In this document: positions 41,766-53,144 of the stretch, piece after piece
Position numbering within the stretch: the stretch's first letter is position 1
How the letters are laid out: each line of letters opens with the position of its first letter
Assembly: GCA_003996215.1 (NCBI GenBank)
Contig: QJPP01000829.1
Location: forward strand, 372,001 to 436,000
Source of the DNA: Jaltomata sinuosa
Lineage: Eukaryota > Streptophyta > Magnoliopsida > Solanales > Solanaceae
Length of the DNA stretch: 64,000 nt
Direction of reading: 5' to 3'
Made by a program: the position numbers and the translations under genes
The notes under the pieces: generated by a model
Databases searched by the model: none
Seen by the model: the letters and a program-made list of their open reading frames with translations, nothing else
What the model was told of the DNA's origin: nothing

Positions 41766-44247
41766 GGGTGGAATCCAAGTGAAATATGCATGATGATGTT
41801 ATATGATGAATCTGTAACCAAGTGTGATCGCAATGTTGTATCTTACCCCCTCTGGTTCCCCAAAGGTCCAATAAAAGTGGGATCCATGGAAAGACATCTC
41901 CCGAGTACCTCTCCCATGCCGTACATCCCCTCCCTATGGTCAATGTTGCCCTGTAGCAATTGGTCCAGAATGGTAGGGTCCATGGAGGTCTACTTGTAGA
42001 CCACATACTAACATGAAACTTAATATATCTCAACAATCGGAATCTCATAGTACGTGCTCGGATTTGATACGAGTCTAAATCAGTAATAGTAATCTCAATA
42101 ACCCCCATCAAGTGTGCCCGGAGCGTATCCAGGTCTAAAGCAGTAGTCATGTCTTAATAACCCTCATCGAGGGTGCCCGAGGTGTATTCGGGTCTAAAAC
42201 AGAAATCAAGTATCAAAATCCCTACTAGTATTCAGGTCTAAATCCATAGAAAACAATATCTAGTGCTACGACCCAGCCGAGCCCTGTATCAAAATGAAGA
42301 CCAGTCATCAAATCATCATAATATTTCCTCTACTCTGAGAGGTTTCGTAAAAGTTAATTTAAAAGACCTTTTAAAGTCATGTACCAAAAATGGCCCCTCG
42401 GGGCCATGCAAAGTTTTAGAAAATCAATTATAGTAGGCCTGAAGCCAAATCAGTAGTAAAACATGCAGGAAAAATCTTTTCATGTATGATATGCTCGCAA
42501 ACAATAGAGTAGCCTAAAATGGCTCACAAATATTTTGTATCGGCCCTGCACAGGCTCAACAGCTCTATAGTAGTTATAACCATCCCAGAAGGATATTTCT
42601 ATGTCCGGGACTCGCAGACATTCCTAAATAACCCACCATCTATGTTTCAGAGTCAATACAAGGCCACACAGGACCACAAGGGTAATATTCAATACTACAT
42701 GAATACTAAAATCAACGTATAAAATAAACGGACAGAAAAAATGGGCACGGTCTGGGTTACCAACCTAAAACAACCCACCCAAGGATACTAATTGATGCAG
42801 TTATAGCCTATATACTCAGAGTCTAGGTAGGGAAGCCATAACCCACCTGTCATCCGATGACTAGCTGCGGGGACGGCGTTGTCCAAGCTTGAACTGCTCC
42901 AGGAAGCTTTAATTTGTGAAACCACTATCAACACAATAATCTAGGCATCAAAACGAGACTAACAATACCCATAATACTATAAACATAACCGGGTCAAAAT
43001 TCGAGTCACAAATGGGCCCGTAGGCTCCGCAATCCAAAACTGGAAACGAAAAACACCCATGTATTCCTTACCATCTCGGGAGCACATGCTCAAAATTTGA
43101 GTAGAAACAGATAACAATTGGGTCTTCAAAACAGCCCACCGATTATGAAATCAAAGAGGGAATCAAATGAAGAAATTACGGAATTAAAGGATGGAATACA
43201 TACAATTTGCGACAGGGAATCAACCACGGATGAGAAATTAATTACTCCAATGCTAAGGTATGATCTCACAGTGATAATGGAGCTTGGATCCTTAGAAACA
43301 ATGGAGAAAAGCAGATTTTTGGCGAAGAAAATAAAGGAAAAGGAATATTTATACTACCAAGGATTTGTTCATCGCTATCTCGAGAAAAACCTTCGAGATC
43401 ACGATGAACAAACTGGCCTACTCATCGTGATGGTAAGCCTTCGAGATTGCGAAGAACAAAGGAGCAGGGCCTTCATTTCTATCGCGAGAAAACCATTCGC
43501 GATCGCGATGAACAAAGAGGTTCTTCATCGCTGTCGCGATGAACTCTTTGAGATAGCGATGAACAAATTTCGGTCATACCAACAATTTAAAACTAGCAGA
43601 AAAAAAACTTCAACGGGATATTCCGGGCATAATTGGAACTCGATACTCAAAAACCAATAGTTCTTTTAGTTTGGAAATGACATTTCGAACTCAACGGAAT
43701 CGACAAAACTTCCATACGAGGTTTTCAAAGAGGAATGTTGACCCAAGTCAACACTAGCTAACGCCAACCAAACATCCAAAATGAGCCCGGCTCACCCGGG
43801 ACCCGAACCAACCACCTACCTAACATAAACTCGCATTCCAGAGCTAACAGTGCTGATGAAATTTCCATCAGAGGCCATCTTCTCTAAATGTTGACCAAAT
43901 CCAACCAAACAAGCCCAACTGGCCTGATAACACAGAATGAGAGAGAATTCCAAGCTGAAAAGCTCCCGGATCCTGACCAAAGGTCCCACCAGGCCAAATT
44001 TCACGCTCCGGAGTTAATAAAATTATTGGAATTTGATTCCGAGCATGTTTACCAAGAATGTTGACTGAAGTCAATGATTTCAAAAGTCTAAAGCTCTAAA
44101 ACAAGGAACGACCAGAAAGACCAAACAAACGGCCCGGGCACTGAACTACCAATTTCAGCAAGCCATAAATGACTTGGGGCCATTACAAGCAAGCTCTAAC
44201 GATACAAAAAAGGCGAACCTGTATAAATGACCGGGAGGGTCATTACA
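41762..44247 (-). repeat. gypsy LTR copy B, 3'-truncated
   Basis: On the minus strand it starts TGTAATGACCCTCCCGG at 44247 and runs to about 41762, where the CACTA gene begins. About 1.2 kb of the LTR 3' part is missing compared with copy A (26728-29574). It aligns with the reverse complement of copy A. It has a clear TATA box and word array (43347-43570) and tandem units at 42045-42240. Confidence 0.8.
43347..43570 (-). promoter_or_regulatory. LTR promoter candidate: TATAAAT plus CpG word array
   Basis: On the minus strand TATAAAT (43353-43347) lies about 17 bp downstream of a 200-bp array of gttcatcgcgat-type words: ttcatcgctatctcgag, gagatcacgatgaac, gaagaacaa, ctatcgcgaga, ttcgcgatcgcgatgaac, catcgctgtcgcgatgaac, gagatagcgatgaac. 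Direct and inverted units alternate. Promoter role inferred from position and TATA quality. Confidence 0.55.
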
Positions 44248-45061
44248 AAAAATGAGAGAAAAAGGAAGAGATATGTAAATGGAAGGTGAAGGAAAATAAA
44301 TTGATAGTAACAACTAACAAGAATTGGAGAAAGTTTGACTGGAGAATAGTTTCATTGGACCAGTCTTTGGTCAAGGGAATTGTAGTATAAGTAAGCTAGT
44401 CTAATTGCTGACCATTTCAAATTAACTAATAACATGACCATTAACTGTTATTTTAACTTTTTTAAAACTCAAATCCCATTTACAAACTGTATCAAATACC
44501 GTATATAAACTGTATCAATATTATATAGGGCATGTATATGTGTAGAAAAACTATATCTATAATGTATATAAAGTGTATCAATATTGTATAGGACATGTAT
44601 CTAAGGAGGATATCTGTATATAAACTATATAAATCCTGTATATAAACTGTATTATTAATGTATAGCAACATAGAAAACTCTATCAAAATATTGTATATAA
44701 CATGTATATTTTTGAAATTTCTGTAAAAGCTACATAATTATTGTATAGAAACTGTATCATGTTTAATTTAGCTTAGCTGCGTAAAATATGGATAAGGACC
44801 TTGAATACCTCATCTTGAAATACTTGAATAAATACTCCTTAGAGAAGGACCTTGTAGGTGTGTAGAATGTGTAATAAAAAGTGTATCATTATTGTATTTA
44901 ATATGTATCAGAAAATATTTTTTTGTATAAACAATATAATATATGTATAGAAACTATATCATTGTGTATATAAATGTATATGTATAGGTACTATCTTAAA
45001 TGTGTGATAAATATGCAAATGGACTTTTAGATCTTCAAGTCAAAAAGGATCAGAAGTCTTC
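44248..45061 (+). other. MULE 5' region: TA-rich intron-like repeat
   Basis: After the LTR end, 44248-44470 is unassigned. 44480-44985 matches the reverse complement of 29700-30190 and consists of actgtatc / gtatataaa units, probably transposase-gene intron. The sequence then leads into the transposase exon at 45062. The N-terminal exon seen at 30834-30195 is not present here. Confidence 0.6.
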
Positions 45062-45363
45062 ATGGTGAAAAAGTTTATTGATGTTCATACATGTCTAATA
45101 GCGGAGAGAATGATTTCACAATGTCATGCTACTTCATTGACCGTTGCTAAAATAGTGAATAACAAGTACCTAAATCTGAAATCAACATATACTACAGTGG
45201 AGATCATGGATGAAATGAAAAACCTTCATGGGATTAGGATGAATTACAAAAAGGTGTATAGAGAAAAAGAAAAGGCAATTAAACTATTAAGAGTTTCCCT
45301 GCGTGAATCGTATGGTAAACTACCAGCTTACTTGCATATGGTAAATACAATAAATCCAGGGTC
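45062..45363 (+). pseudogene. MULE transposase, middle exon, 5' part
   Basis: The open frame reads KKFIDVHTCLIAERMI, then MKNLHGIRMNYKKVYREKEK, then ESYGKLPAYLHMVNTINPG. This is the conserved DNA-binding/linker region before the DDE core of plant MULE transposases. The exon is cut at 45363 by the 14.4-kb retrotransposon. The same reading frame resumes on the far side of the insertion, after the duplicated GGGTC, with FTKLHKIED. Confidence 0.8.
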
Positions 45364-48300
45364 TTTCATGACCCGATTTCTCGGTCATGATGGCACATAC
45401 AACCCCCCGGTAGGCAAATCAATCCTCGTAGCCCAGACTAGTTAGTAATGTACTACTATCTAACAAATAAGTGGAAGAACAGTTTAAGTAAACGGAAACA
45501 AGGGAAGTAAGCTGAAGAAAGTAGATAACAGGAATATATAACAACATATATAGAAGCTAAGCCAACCCCAAGACCCGGTATCATAGTATAGAGCCAAATC
45601 TACATATAAGGAGTACAAAGGATCCAAAATTAAAATATACAAATGTCTCCAAGTAGTAATAGAGTACAGGATGCAAAAGATGACTAAATTCTAAGCTTCG
45701 ATCGCCAAGAGCTCACTCTCAGTCTGAGATATCCCTAAAATAGCTCCTTGCACGAGTCTCCAACGAGCTAACGGTGATGGCCCATACTAGGACCTGCACC
45801 AGAAGATGCAGACTGTAGTATGAGCACCATATGTGAAGCAAAAGGTACCCAGTAGGTATCATGGGCCGACTAGGCACATATAAGATAAAAGAGCAGTAAT
45901 AGACAGAATAGAAGCAATTAGTCACCAAAAATAATGAAGAAGCACACAGGAGCTAGCACAGAAGAAAGACAATAGAAACAACATACAAGGCTAGCAAGTA
46001 GGATATATACTACAGTCACAGGCGAAAGTAAAAAAGACGCACCTGGGATTCTTGCAATAATAGTATATAAGGAGTTTTAGAAAATGGGCGGTATACCGGT
46101 AACCTCAATTAAAAGAGAAAGAGGGAACAAAGTAACAATAGCATGCCCAAATATAGGAGTAATAACCAAACCCAGCCACATAATACTAGTTTTGATATAG
46201 TGTTACAATAAGAATTCAGCATAAGGAATCATAAAGCTCGGTAAGGTAATAACAAGTCTACCTACAGTCCCAACGGGTGCCCATACACCCGAGGAACACA
46301 ACCAAGTGAAGACAAACCCTCCGGCATCCCATACTACCAGAGCGTTCACACAGCAAATAGCAAAGAAGGGTGGAACCTTACACAAATGAATGGTATGATA
46401 TGGTATGCCGACTAAGTGTGGTAAAGCTAACGTATGTTACCCACTTCCGACACTCGCAGCATGTAGCCCCTGGCCCAGAATGGCAAGGTCTATGGAGGTC
46501 CCCGACCAACATACTAGATGCCCTGCAATCTCAAAAGTCCCCAAGTAAATCTTCTCGAAGGGTATCTGGGTCTAAATCAGTAAGTGAAAAATAGGCCTAG
46601 CGCACGGCCTCGTCAAGCCTAGTATCACCCCAAAAGTGGTAGTAAAACATTTTTAGCGCACGGCCCCGCTGAGTCTAGTATAAATGCAAATAGTGATAAA
46701 ACACCCCTTTATTCTCTCTTACCCTAAGAAGATCCATAAAGACAATACCAAACCCTTTTTTACAATCATTTTTACCAAAAATGGTCCCCACGAGCCATGC
46801 AATGTTTTGAAAAGATGAATAGTAGGCCCCAACCCCAAAATTGCAGTAAAATCACCTAGAAACCCCCCTTATATGCATGACAGATGATGTATACAATCAC
46901 AACAGTGGCCCACGGCCCACAACCAACCTACTGGCCCTGCACAGGCTCCAATCGCTCTATAGCACAGATAACTAACCTAAAATCATGATAATGATGTTTG
47001 GAATTCACGGACACCCCCCGAATAGCCCACCGTCTATGGTCTAGAGTCAAATCAAGGCCACATAGGACTACAAGTGTAATAATACCAACCTACGAAGAAT
47101 ACTACACACAACAGAGGAAAGAAATAAGGCATACATGGAAAAGCGGTCAAGGTCTGTGGTGCCAAGCTAATAACCCAACCCAAGGATGCTATTAGTACAA
47201 TTTTATCCGATATATGCGAAGTCTAGGGAGTTTAGACCGTAACCTACCTGTCATCCGATGACACATTGTTGGCACGACGATATCTGAGGCCGAACCGCTC
47301 TGAGAAGCTCCGAATGATAATCAAACTATCAAATACATGAATAAGACATTAAAATGAGACTAACGATACCCATATTGCTATAATAATAGCCGGGCTAAAA
47401 TTTGGGTCAAAAGAGGGCCTGCGGGGCCCACAACCCAAAACCAAAAATGGAAAGAAGCACGATGACCATAACAATGTCACAAAGACATGCTCCAAATTTG
47501 AGCAAAACTGGACAAGAAGAGGGCACAAAACAGCCCGCTCAAGAGAGGATTTAAAGGATGAAAATCTAAGGATGAAAATCGGAATTTGAGGAGGAATACT
47601 TACCATAATGAGATAAATTTACGCCCAAGCGGTGAGTTTCACGTAACCCGCGAGCATGCAATCACAAGGGCAGCTCCTACCAAGCATTTTCAAGCTTTGG
47701 AGAATGAGCAACAATGGAGGATTCATCAATGGAGGAAAATGGGACTTTGGAGAAGAAGAATTTACCAAAACGCCAAGAAAGTAAGAAGCCTTGAGGGATA
47801 ATTGATTTCCCAAGCTATGAGCTGATTAAAGAGCTTTGGTAGAGAGAATTTTCAGTTTAGAGCTAAGAGGAAACAAGAAATAGAGCTGGAAAAACAAAAA
47901 GCCAAGATTTTATACTGCTGGAAAATTGGTCAGCACCAACGGCGCCAACACAGCGCCATCGCGCTAAGGAAGCCAGGAACCAGGGCGCCATCGCGCCAGA
48001 AGGGTGCTATCGTGCTGGCTGGCTGCAGGCGCTAAGTCTTGATCACGCTAGCCTTGGCGCGATTGTGCTGAAGGCTGCCTGCAACAGAAATCTGCAACTT
48101 TCTAGAACTTCTATCGGCCATTCTGGGAACAATCGGAACTCGATATACAAAAACCAATAATGCTAATAGAGCAGAAATGACGTTCTGGACTCAACAGAAT
48201 CGACAAAACTTCCATACGAGGTCATTTTGGAGAAATATTGACCCAAGTCAATACTAACCAACAAGCAACCAAACACTCAAAATGAGCTCGGCTCACCCGA

Positions 48301-48750
48301 GACTCGAACCAAACCTCTACCCAACCCAAACTCAACATTCCAGAGCTGATGGAATAGTTGGATTCCAAATCTAACGGCCCGATCATCGAAAGCTAACCGA
48401 AGTTACACTTTCAACTCCAACTGGCCTAAAAACAGAGAAAGTAATACAAACCCTAGACTGAAAGTTCTCAGACCTCAACTAAAGGTCTAACTAGACCAAA
48501 CTCAATGCTCCAAAGCTAACGAAACTGTCAGAATTTGATTACGAGCACGTTAGCTATGAATGTTGATGAAACGTCAATGATTTCCTAAGTTTAAGCTCTA
48601 AAATGGGATAACGGCCATAGTGACCAAACGAATGGTCAGGGTACCAAACCACCAGTCCCAGCAAGCCATAAATGACTTGGGGCCGCTACAGGAAGGCTCT
48701 AATAGTACAAAGAAGGCGTAAACACAAAAAAGACCGGAAGGGTCATTACA
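45364..48750 (-). repeat. 3' LTR, 3387 bp
   Basis: On the minus strand it runs from TGTAATGACCCTTCC (48750) to ...GGGTCATGAAA (45364); the last bases have drifted from TGACA. It differs from the 5' LTR by many substitutions and by an indel of about 85 bp, since it lacks the sequence at 57422-57507. Its last 532 bp (48219-48750) are the part copied again at 50560-51091. Confidence 0.85.
47907..48075 (-). promoter_or_regulatory. 3' LTR word array plus TATAAAAT
   Basis: On the minus strand TATAAAAT (47914-47907) lies about 25 bp downstream of an array of ggcgccaa, cagcgccatcgcgct, gggcgccatcgcgcc, gctatcgtgctgg, gcgctaag, gatcacgct and ggcgcgattgtgctg words. The word differs from that of LTR B and LTR 4626 while the layout is the same. 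Confidence 0.55.
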
Positions 48751-50559
48751 TCATCCACTACTAAAAAGGACTTTCGACCTCGAAAGTCAAGAAGAAGGTA
48801 CCTGAAGGCTCAAGCAACTATGGATACTGGGCCCACATATCTCTCTTAGTCTCCCAAGTAGCCTCCTTAATCGGATGATGCCTCCACTGAGCTTTTACAA
48901 CAGGAATCTCCCTAGATCTCAACCTTCTCACATTTCTGTCCAATACAGCAACCGGCTCCTCAACAAAGGACAAGCTCTCATCCAATTGAACCGACTCCCA
49001 ATGAAACACATGAGACTCATCTGGAATATATTGTCTCAACATCGAAACATGAAACACTGAATGCATAGCTGAAAACATCGGAGGCAAAGCTAACTGATAG
49101 GCAATACTACCAACCCTTTGGAGAAGCTCAAATGGCCCAATGTACCTGGGGCTAAGCTTTCCCCGCCGACCAAATCTCCTCACGCCCTTCATGGGCGATA
49201 CTCAAAGAAATACCAAGTCACCAACACTGAACTCTAAGGCACAAAGTCTACGATCAGTGTAGCTCTTCTGCCTACTCTGAACTGCTCTAAGTCGATCCTG
49301 AATCACCCTAACTCTGTCTAAGGAATCCCGAAGCAAATCAGTACTCTGTGGCCTGGACTCCAACCCATCAAACCAACCAATCGATGATCTGCAATGCCTA
49401 CCATACAATGCCTCGAAGGGTGCCATGCCAACGCTAGAATGGAAGCTATTATTATATGCAAACTCAGCCAAAGGGATCCCAAGAACCTCTAAAATCAAGA
49501 ACACAAGCCCGAAGCATGTCCTCCAGGACCTGAATGGTCCTCTCGGACTGCCATATGTCTGAGGGTGGAAAGAAGTACTAAGCTAAACCTCTGTACCCAA
49601 ATCTCACTGAATCTCCCTCCAAAACTGAGATGTGAATTGTGTGTCGCGGTTTGAAATGATAGAAGTTGGGACCTCGTGCAACCGAACAACCTTATGAATG
49701 TAGATCTGAGCTAACCTCTCAGCACCGTAGGAAGTCTGAACCGACAAGAAGTGAGCTGACTTAGACAGCGTTCCATAATCACCCAAATAGAATCAAAACC
49801 CTGGGAAGTACGAGGCAAACCAACCACGAAATCCATAGTAATCCCTTCCCACTTCCACTCAGGATGGGAAGTCGATGCATCAAACCACCAGGTCTCATGC
49901 GCTCAAACTTTACCTGCTGATAGTTCAAGAACTGAGATACAAACTCTGCTACATACCGCTTCATGCCACTCCACCAGTAAAGCTGTCTGAAGTCTCTATA
50001 CATCTTCACAGCACCAGGATGAATGGAGTATCTAGAACAATATGCCTCACAGAGTATCAACTGAATCAAATTACCAACCCTTGGAACACAAAGTCAACCA
50101 CCAAAACTCAGAACCCCATCTAAATCTAGAGTAGCTCGGTTGGCCTCACCCCGAACAACCTGATCACGAAGGTCACGCAATTGTTGATCCTCAAACTGAC
50201 GGCTCTGAATCTGATCAACAAGAGTAGACCAGACCTCAATACTGGCAAGAACTCTGCTAAGATCCAACAAGTCAAGCCTAACCAGACGGTTAGCCAAGGA
50301 CTGAATGTCCAAGGCCAATGGTCACTCAGAAACTGAGAGTGAAGCTAGGATGCCCATGCTCAAGCCTTCTGACTCAAGGCATCTGCTACCACATTTACCT
50401 TGTCTGGATGATAAAGAATGGTGAAATCATAGTCCTTCAGTAGCTCAATCTATCTCATCTGCCGCGAGTGCAGCTCTCGCTGACTCGTAATGTACTGAAG
50501 ACTACGGTGATCGGTGAATATCTCACAATGAACTCCATATAAGTAGTGCCTCTAGATCT
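48219..50559. repeat. tandem duplication, unit 1 (2341 bp)
   Basis: It begins aggtcattttggag inside the 3' LTR and ends ctctagatct inside RNase H. It is followed directly by unit 2 (50560-52900), offset exactly 2341 bp. I saw only about a dozen single-base differences (for example accttctcac/acctcctcac, gaagcaaatc/gaagaaaatc), some clustered at the unit 1 end. The junction agatct/aggtc shows no shared bases. Confidence 0.95.
48818..50318 (-). pseudogene. integrase and chromodomain, copy next to the 3' LTR
   Basis: The N-terminal zinc module reads EAYCSRYSIHPG then FVSQFLNYQQVK, so a His and both Cys are lost. The core Asp is seen in TMDFVVGLPRT in a shifted frame. The second core Asp is replaced (ISNRDTQFTS). 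The Glu block QSERTIQVLEDML is kept. RYIGPFELLQRVGSIAYQL is the GPY/F motif. LDRNVRRLRSREIP and WRHHPIKEATWE form the chromodomain (48960-48821). At least three frame breaks and several stops. Integrase would insert the cDNA, with the chromodomain steering it to silent chromatin. Confidence 0.88.
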
Positions 50560-52900
50560 AGGTCATTTTGGAGAAATATTGACCCAAGTCAATACTAACC
50601 AACAAGCAACCAAACACTCAAAATGAGCTCGGCTCACCCGAGACTCGAACCAAACCTCTACCCAACCCAAACTCAACATTCCAAAGCTGATGGAATAGTT
50701 GGATTCCAAATCTAACGGCCCGATCATCGAAAGCTAACCGAAGTTACACTTTCAACTCCAACTGGCCTAAAAACAGAGAAAGTAATACAAACCCTAGACT
50801 GAAAGTTCTCAGACCTCAACTAAAGGTCTAACTAGACCAAACTCAATGCTCCAAAGCTAACGAAACTGTCAGAATTTGATTACGAGCACGTTAGCTATGA
50901 ATGTTGATGAAACGTCAATGATTTCCTAAGTTTAAGCTCTAAAATGGGATAACGGCCATAGTGACCAAACGAATGGCCAAGGTACCAAACCACCAGTCCC
51001 AGCAAGCCATAAATGACTTGGGGCCGCTACAGGAAGGCTCTAATAGTACAAAGAAGGCGTAAACACAAAAAAGACCGGAAGGGTCATTACATCATCCACT
51101 ACTAAAAAGGACTTTCGACCTCGAAAGTCAAGAAGAAGGTACCTGAAGGCTCAAGCAACTATGGATACTGGGCCCACATATCTCTCTTAGTCTCCCAAGT
51201 AGCCTCCTTAATCGGATGATGCCTCCACTGAGCTTTTACAACAGGAATCTCCCTAGATCTCAACCTCCTCACATTTCTGTCCAATACAGCAACCGGCTCC
51301 TCAACAAAGGACAAGCTCTCATCCAATTGAACCGACTCCCAATGAAACACATGAGACTCATCTGGAATATATTGTCTCAACATCGAAACATGAAACACTG
51401 AATGCATAGCTGAAAACATCGGAGGCAAAGCTAACTGATAGGCAATACTACTAACCCTTTGGAGAAGCTCAAATGGCCCAATGTACCTGGGGCTAAGCTT
51501 TCCCCGCCGACCAAATCTCCTCACGCCCTTCATGGGCGATACTCAAAGAAATACCAAGTCACCAACACTGAACTCTAAGGCACAAAGTCTACGATCAGTG
51601 TAGCTCTTCTGCCTACTCTGAACTGCTCTAAGTCGATCCTGAATCACCCTAACTCTGTCTAAGGAATCCCGAAGAAAATCAGTACTCTGTGGCCTGGACT
51701 CCAACCCATCAAACCAACCAATCGATGATCTGCAATGCCTACCATACAATGCCTCGAAGGGTGCCATGCCAACGCTAGAATGGAAGCTATTATTATATGC
51801 AAACTCAGCCAAAGGGATCCCAAGAACCTCTAAAATCAAGAACACAAGCCCGAAGCATGTCCTCCAGGACCTGAATGGTCCTCTCGGACTGCCATATGTC
51901 TGAGGGTGGAAAGAAGTACTAAGCTAAACCTCTGTACCCAAATCTCACTGAATCTCCCTCCAAAACTGAGATGTGAATTGTGTGTCGCGGTTTGAAATGA
52001 TAGAAGTTGGGACCTCGTGCAACCGAACAACCTTATGAATGTAGATCTGAGCTAACCTCTCAGCACCGTAGGAAGTCTGAACCGACAAGAAGTGAGCTGA
52101 CTTAGACAGCGTTCCATAATCACCCAAATAGAATCAAAACCCTGGGAAGTACGAGGCAAACCAACCACGAAATCCATAGTAATCCCTTCCCACTTCCACT
52201 CAGGATGGGAAGTCGATGCATCAAACCACCAGGTCTCATGCGCTCAAACTTTACCTGCTGATAGTTCAAGAACTGAGATACAAACTCTGCTACATACCGC
52301 TTCATGCCACTCCACCAGTAAAGCTGTCTGAAGTCTCTATACATCTTCACAGCACCAGGATGAATGGAGTATCTAGAACAATATGCCTCACAGAGTATCA
52401 ACTGAATCAAATTACCAACCCTTGGAACACAAAGTCAACCACCAAAACTCAGAACCCCATCTAAATCTAGAGTAGCTCGGTTGGCCTCACCCCGAACAAC
52501 CTGATCACGAAGGTCACGCAATTGTTGATCCTCAAACTGACGGCTCTGAATCTGATCAACAAGAGTAGACCAGACCTCAATACTGGCAAGAACTCTGCTA
52601 AGATCCAACAAGTCAAGCCTAACCAGACGGTTAGCCAAGGACTGAATGTCCAAGGCCAATGGTCACTCAGAAACTGAGAGTGAAGCTAGGATGCCCATGC
52701 TCAAGCCTTCTGACTCAAGGCATCTGCTACCACATTTACCTTGTCTGGATGATAAAGAATGGTGAAATCATAGTCCTTCAGTAGCTCAATCTATCTCATT
52801 TGCCTCAAGTGCAGCTCTCGCTGACTCGTAATGTACTGAAGACTACGGTGATCGGTGAATATCTCACAATGAACTCCATATAAGTAGTGCCTCTAGATCT
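50560..52900. repeat. tandem duplication, unit 2 (2341 bp)
   Basis: This second copy contains an LTR fragment (50560-51091) now lying inside pol, then a complete integrase-chromodomain set. It joins the normal RNase H sequence at 52900/52901, so unit 2 is in the original contact with RNase H and RT, while unit 1 keeps the original contact with the 3' LTR. Confidence 0.95.
51159..52659 (-). pseudogene. integrase and chromodomain, copy in original contact with RNase H
   Basis: It has the same domains, lesions and frames as the copy at 48818-50318, with a few substitutions (VGSIAY reads VSSIAY; TDLLRD reads TDFLRD). Since both copies share the same disabling changes, the duplication occurred after integrase had died. 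Confidence 0.88.
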
Positions 52901-53140
52901 TGAGCGCGAAGACTACCGCCGCCAACTCCAAGTCATAAGTGGGGTAGTTGCGGTCGTGAACCTTCAGTTGCCTTAATGCATATGCTATCACTCGACCCTG
53001 CTGCATCAACACATAACCAAGACCGACCCTAAAATCATCACAATACACGGAGAAAATCTGACCCTCAACGAGCAAAGTCAATACAAGAGCTGAAGTCAAC
53101 AAGGCCTTAAGCCTCTAGAAGCTATCCTCGCACTGATCTG
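52680..53140 (-). pseudogene. RNase H domain remnant
   Basis: The frame reads FSVYCDDFRVGLGYVLMQQ, then RNYPTYDLELAAVVFALK, a stop at the expected Trp (about 52890), then EIFTDHRSLQYI and a tether with LYHPDKVNVVADALSQKA. The Asp, Glu and Asp blocks are present. Stops at Trp positions (TGG to TAG) break it. The part left of 52900 is duplicated at 50339-50559. Confidence 0.8.
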
Positions 53141-53144
53141 ACCG

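Noticed and set aside
41710..42150. 146-codon minus-strand frame, and a similar 125-codon + strand frame at 28093-28470
   Set aside because: Both fall in the same part of LTR copies A and B and translate tandem-repeat and leader sequence; similarity reflects the shared LTR, not a gene.
44492..44686. 64-codon Ile/Tyr-rich frame
   Set aside because: A translation of the TA-rich tandem repeat in the MULE intron-like region.
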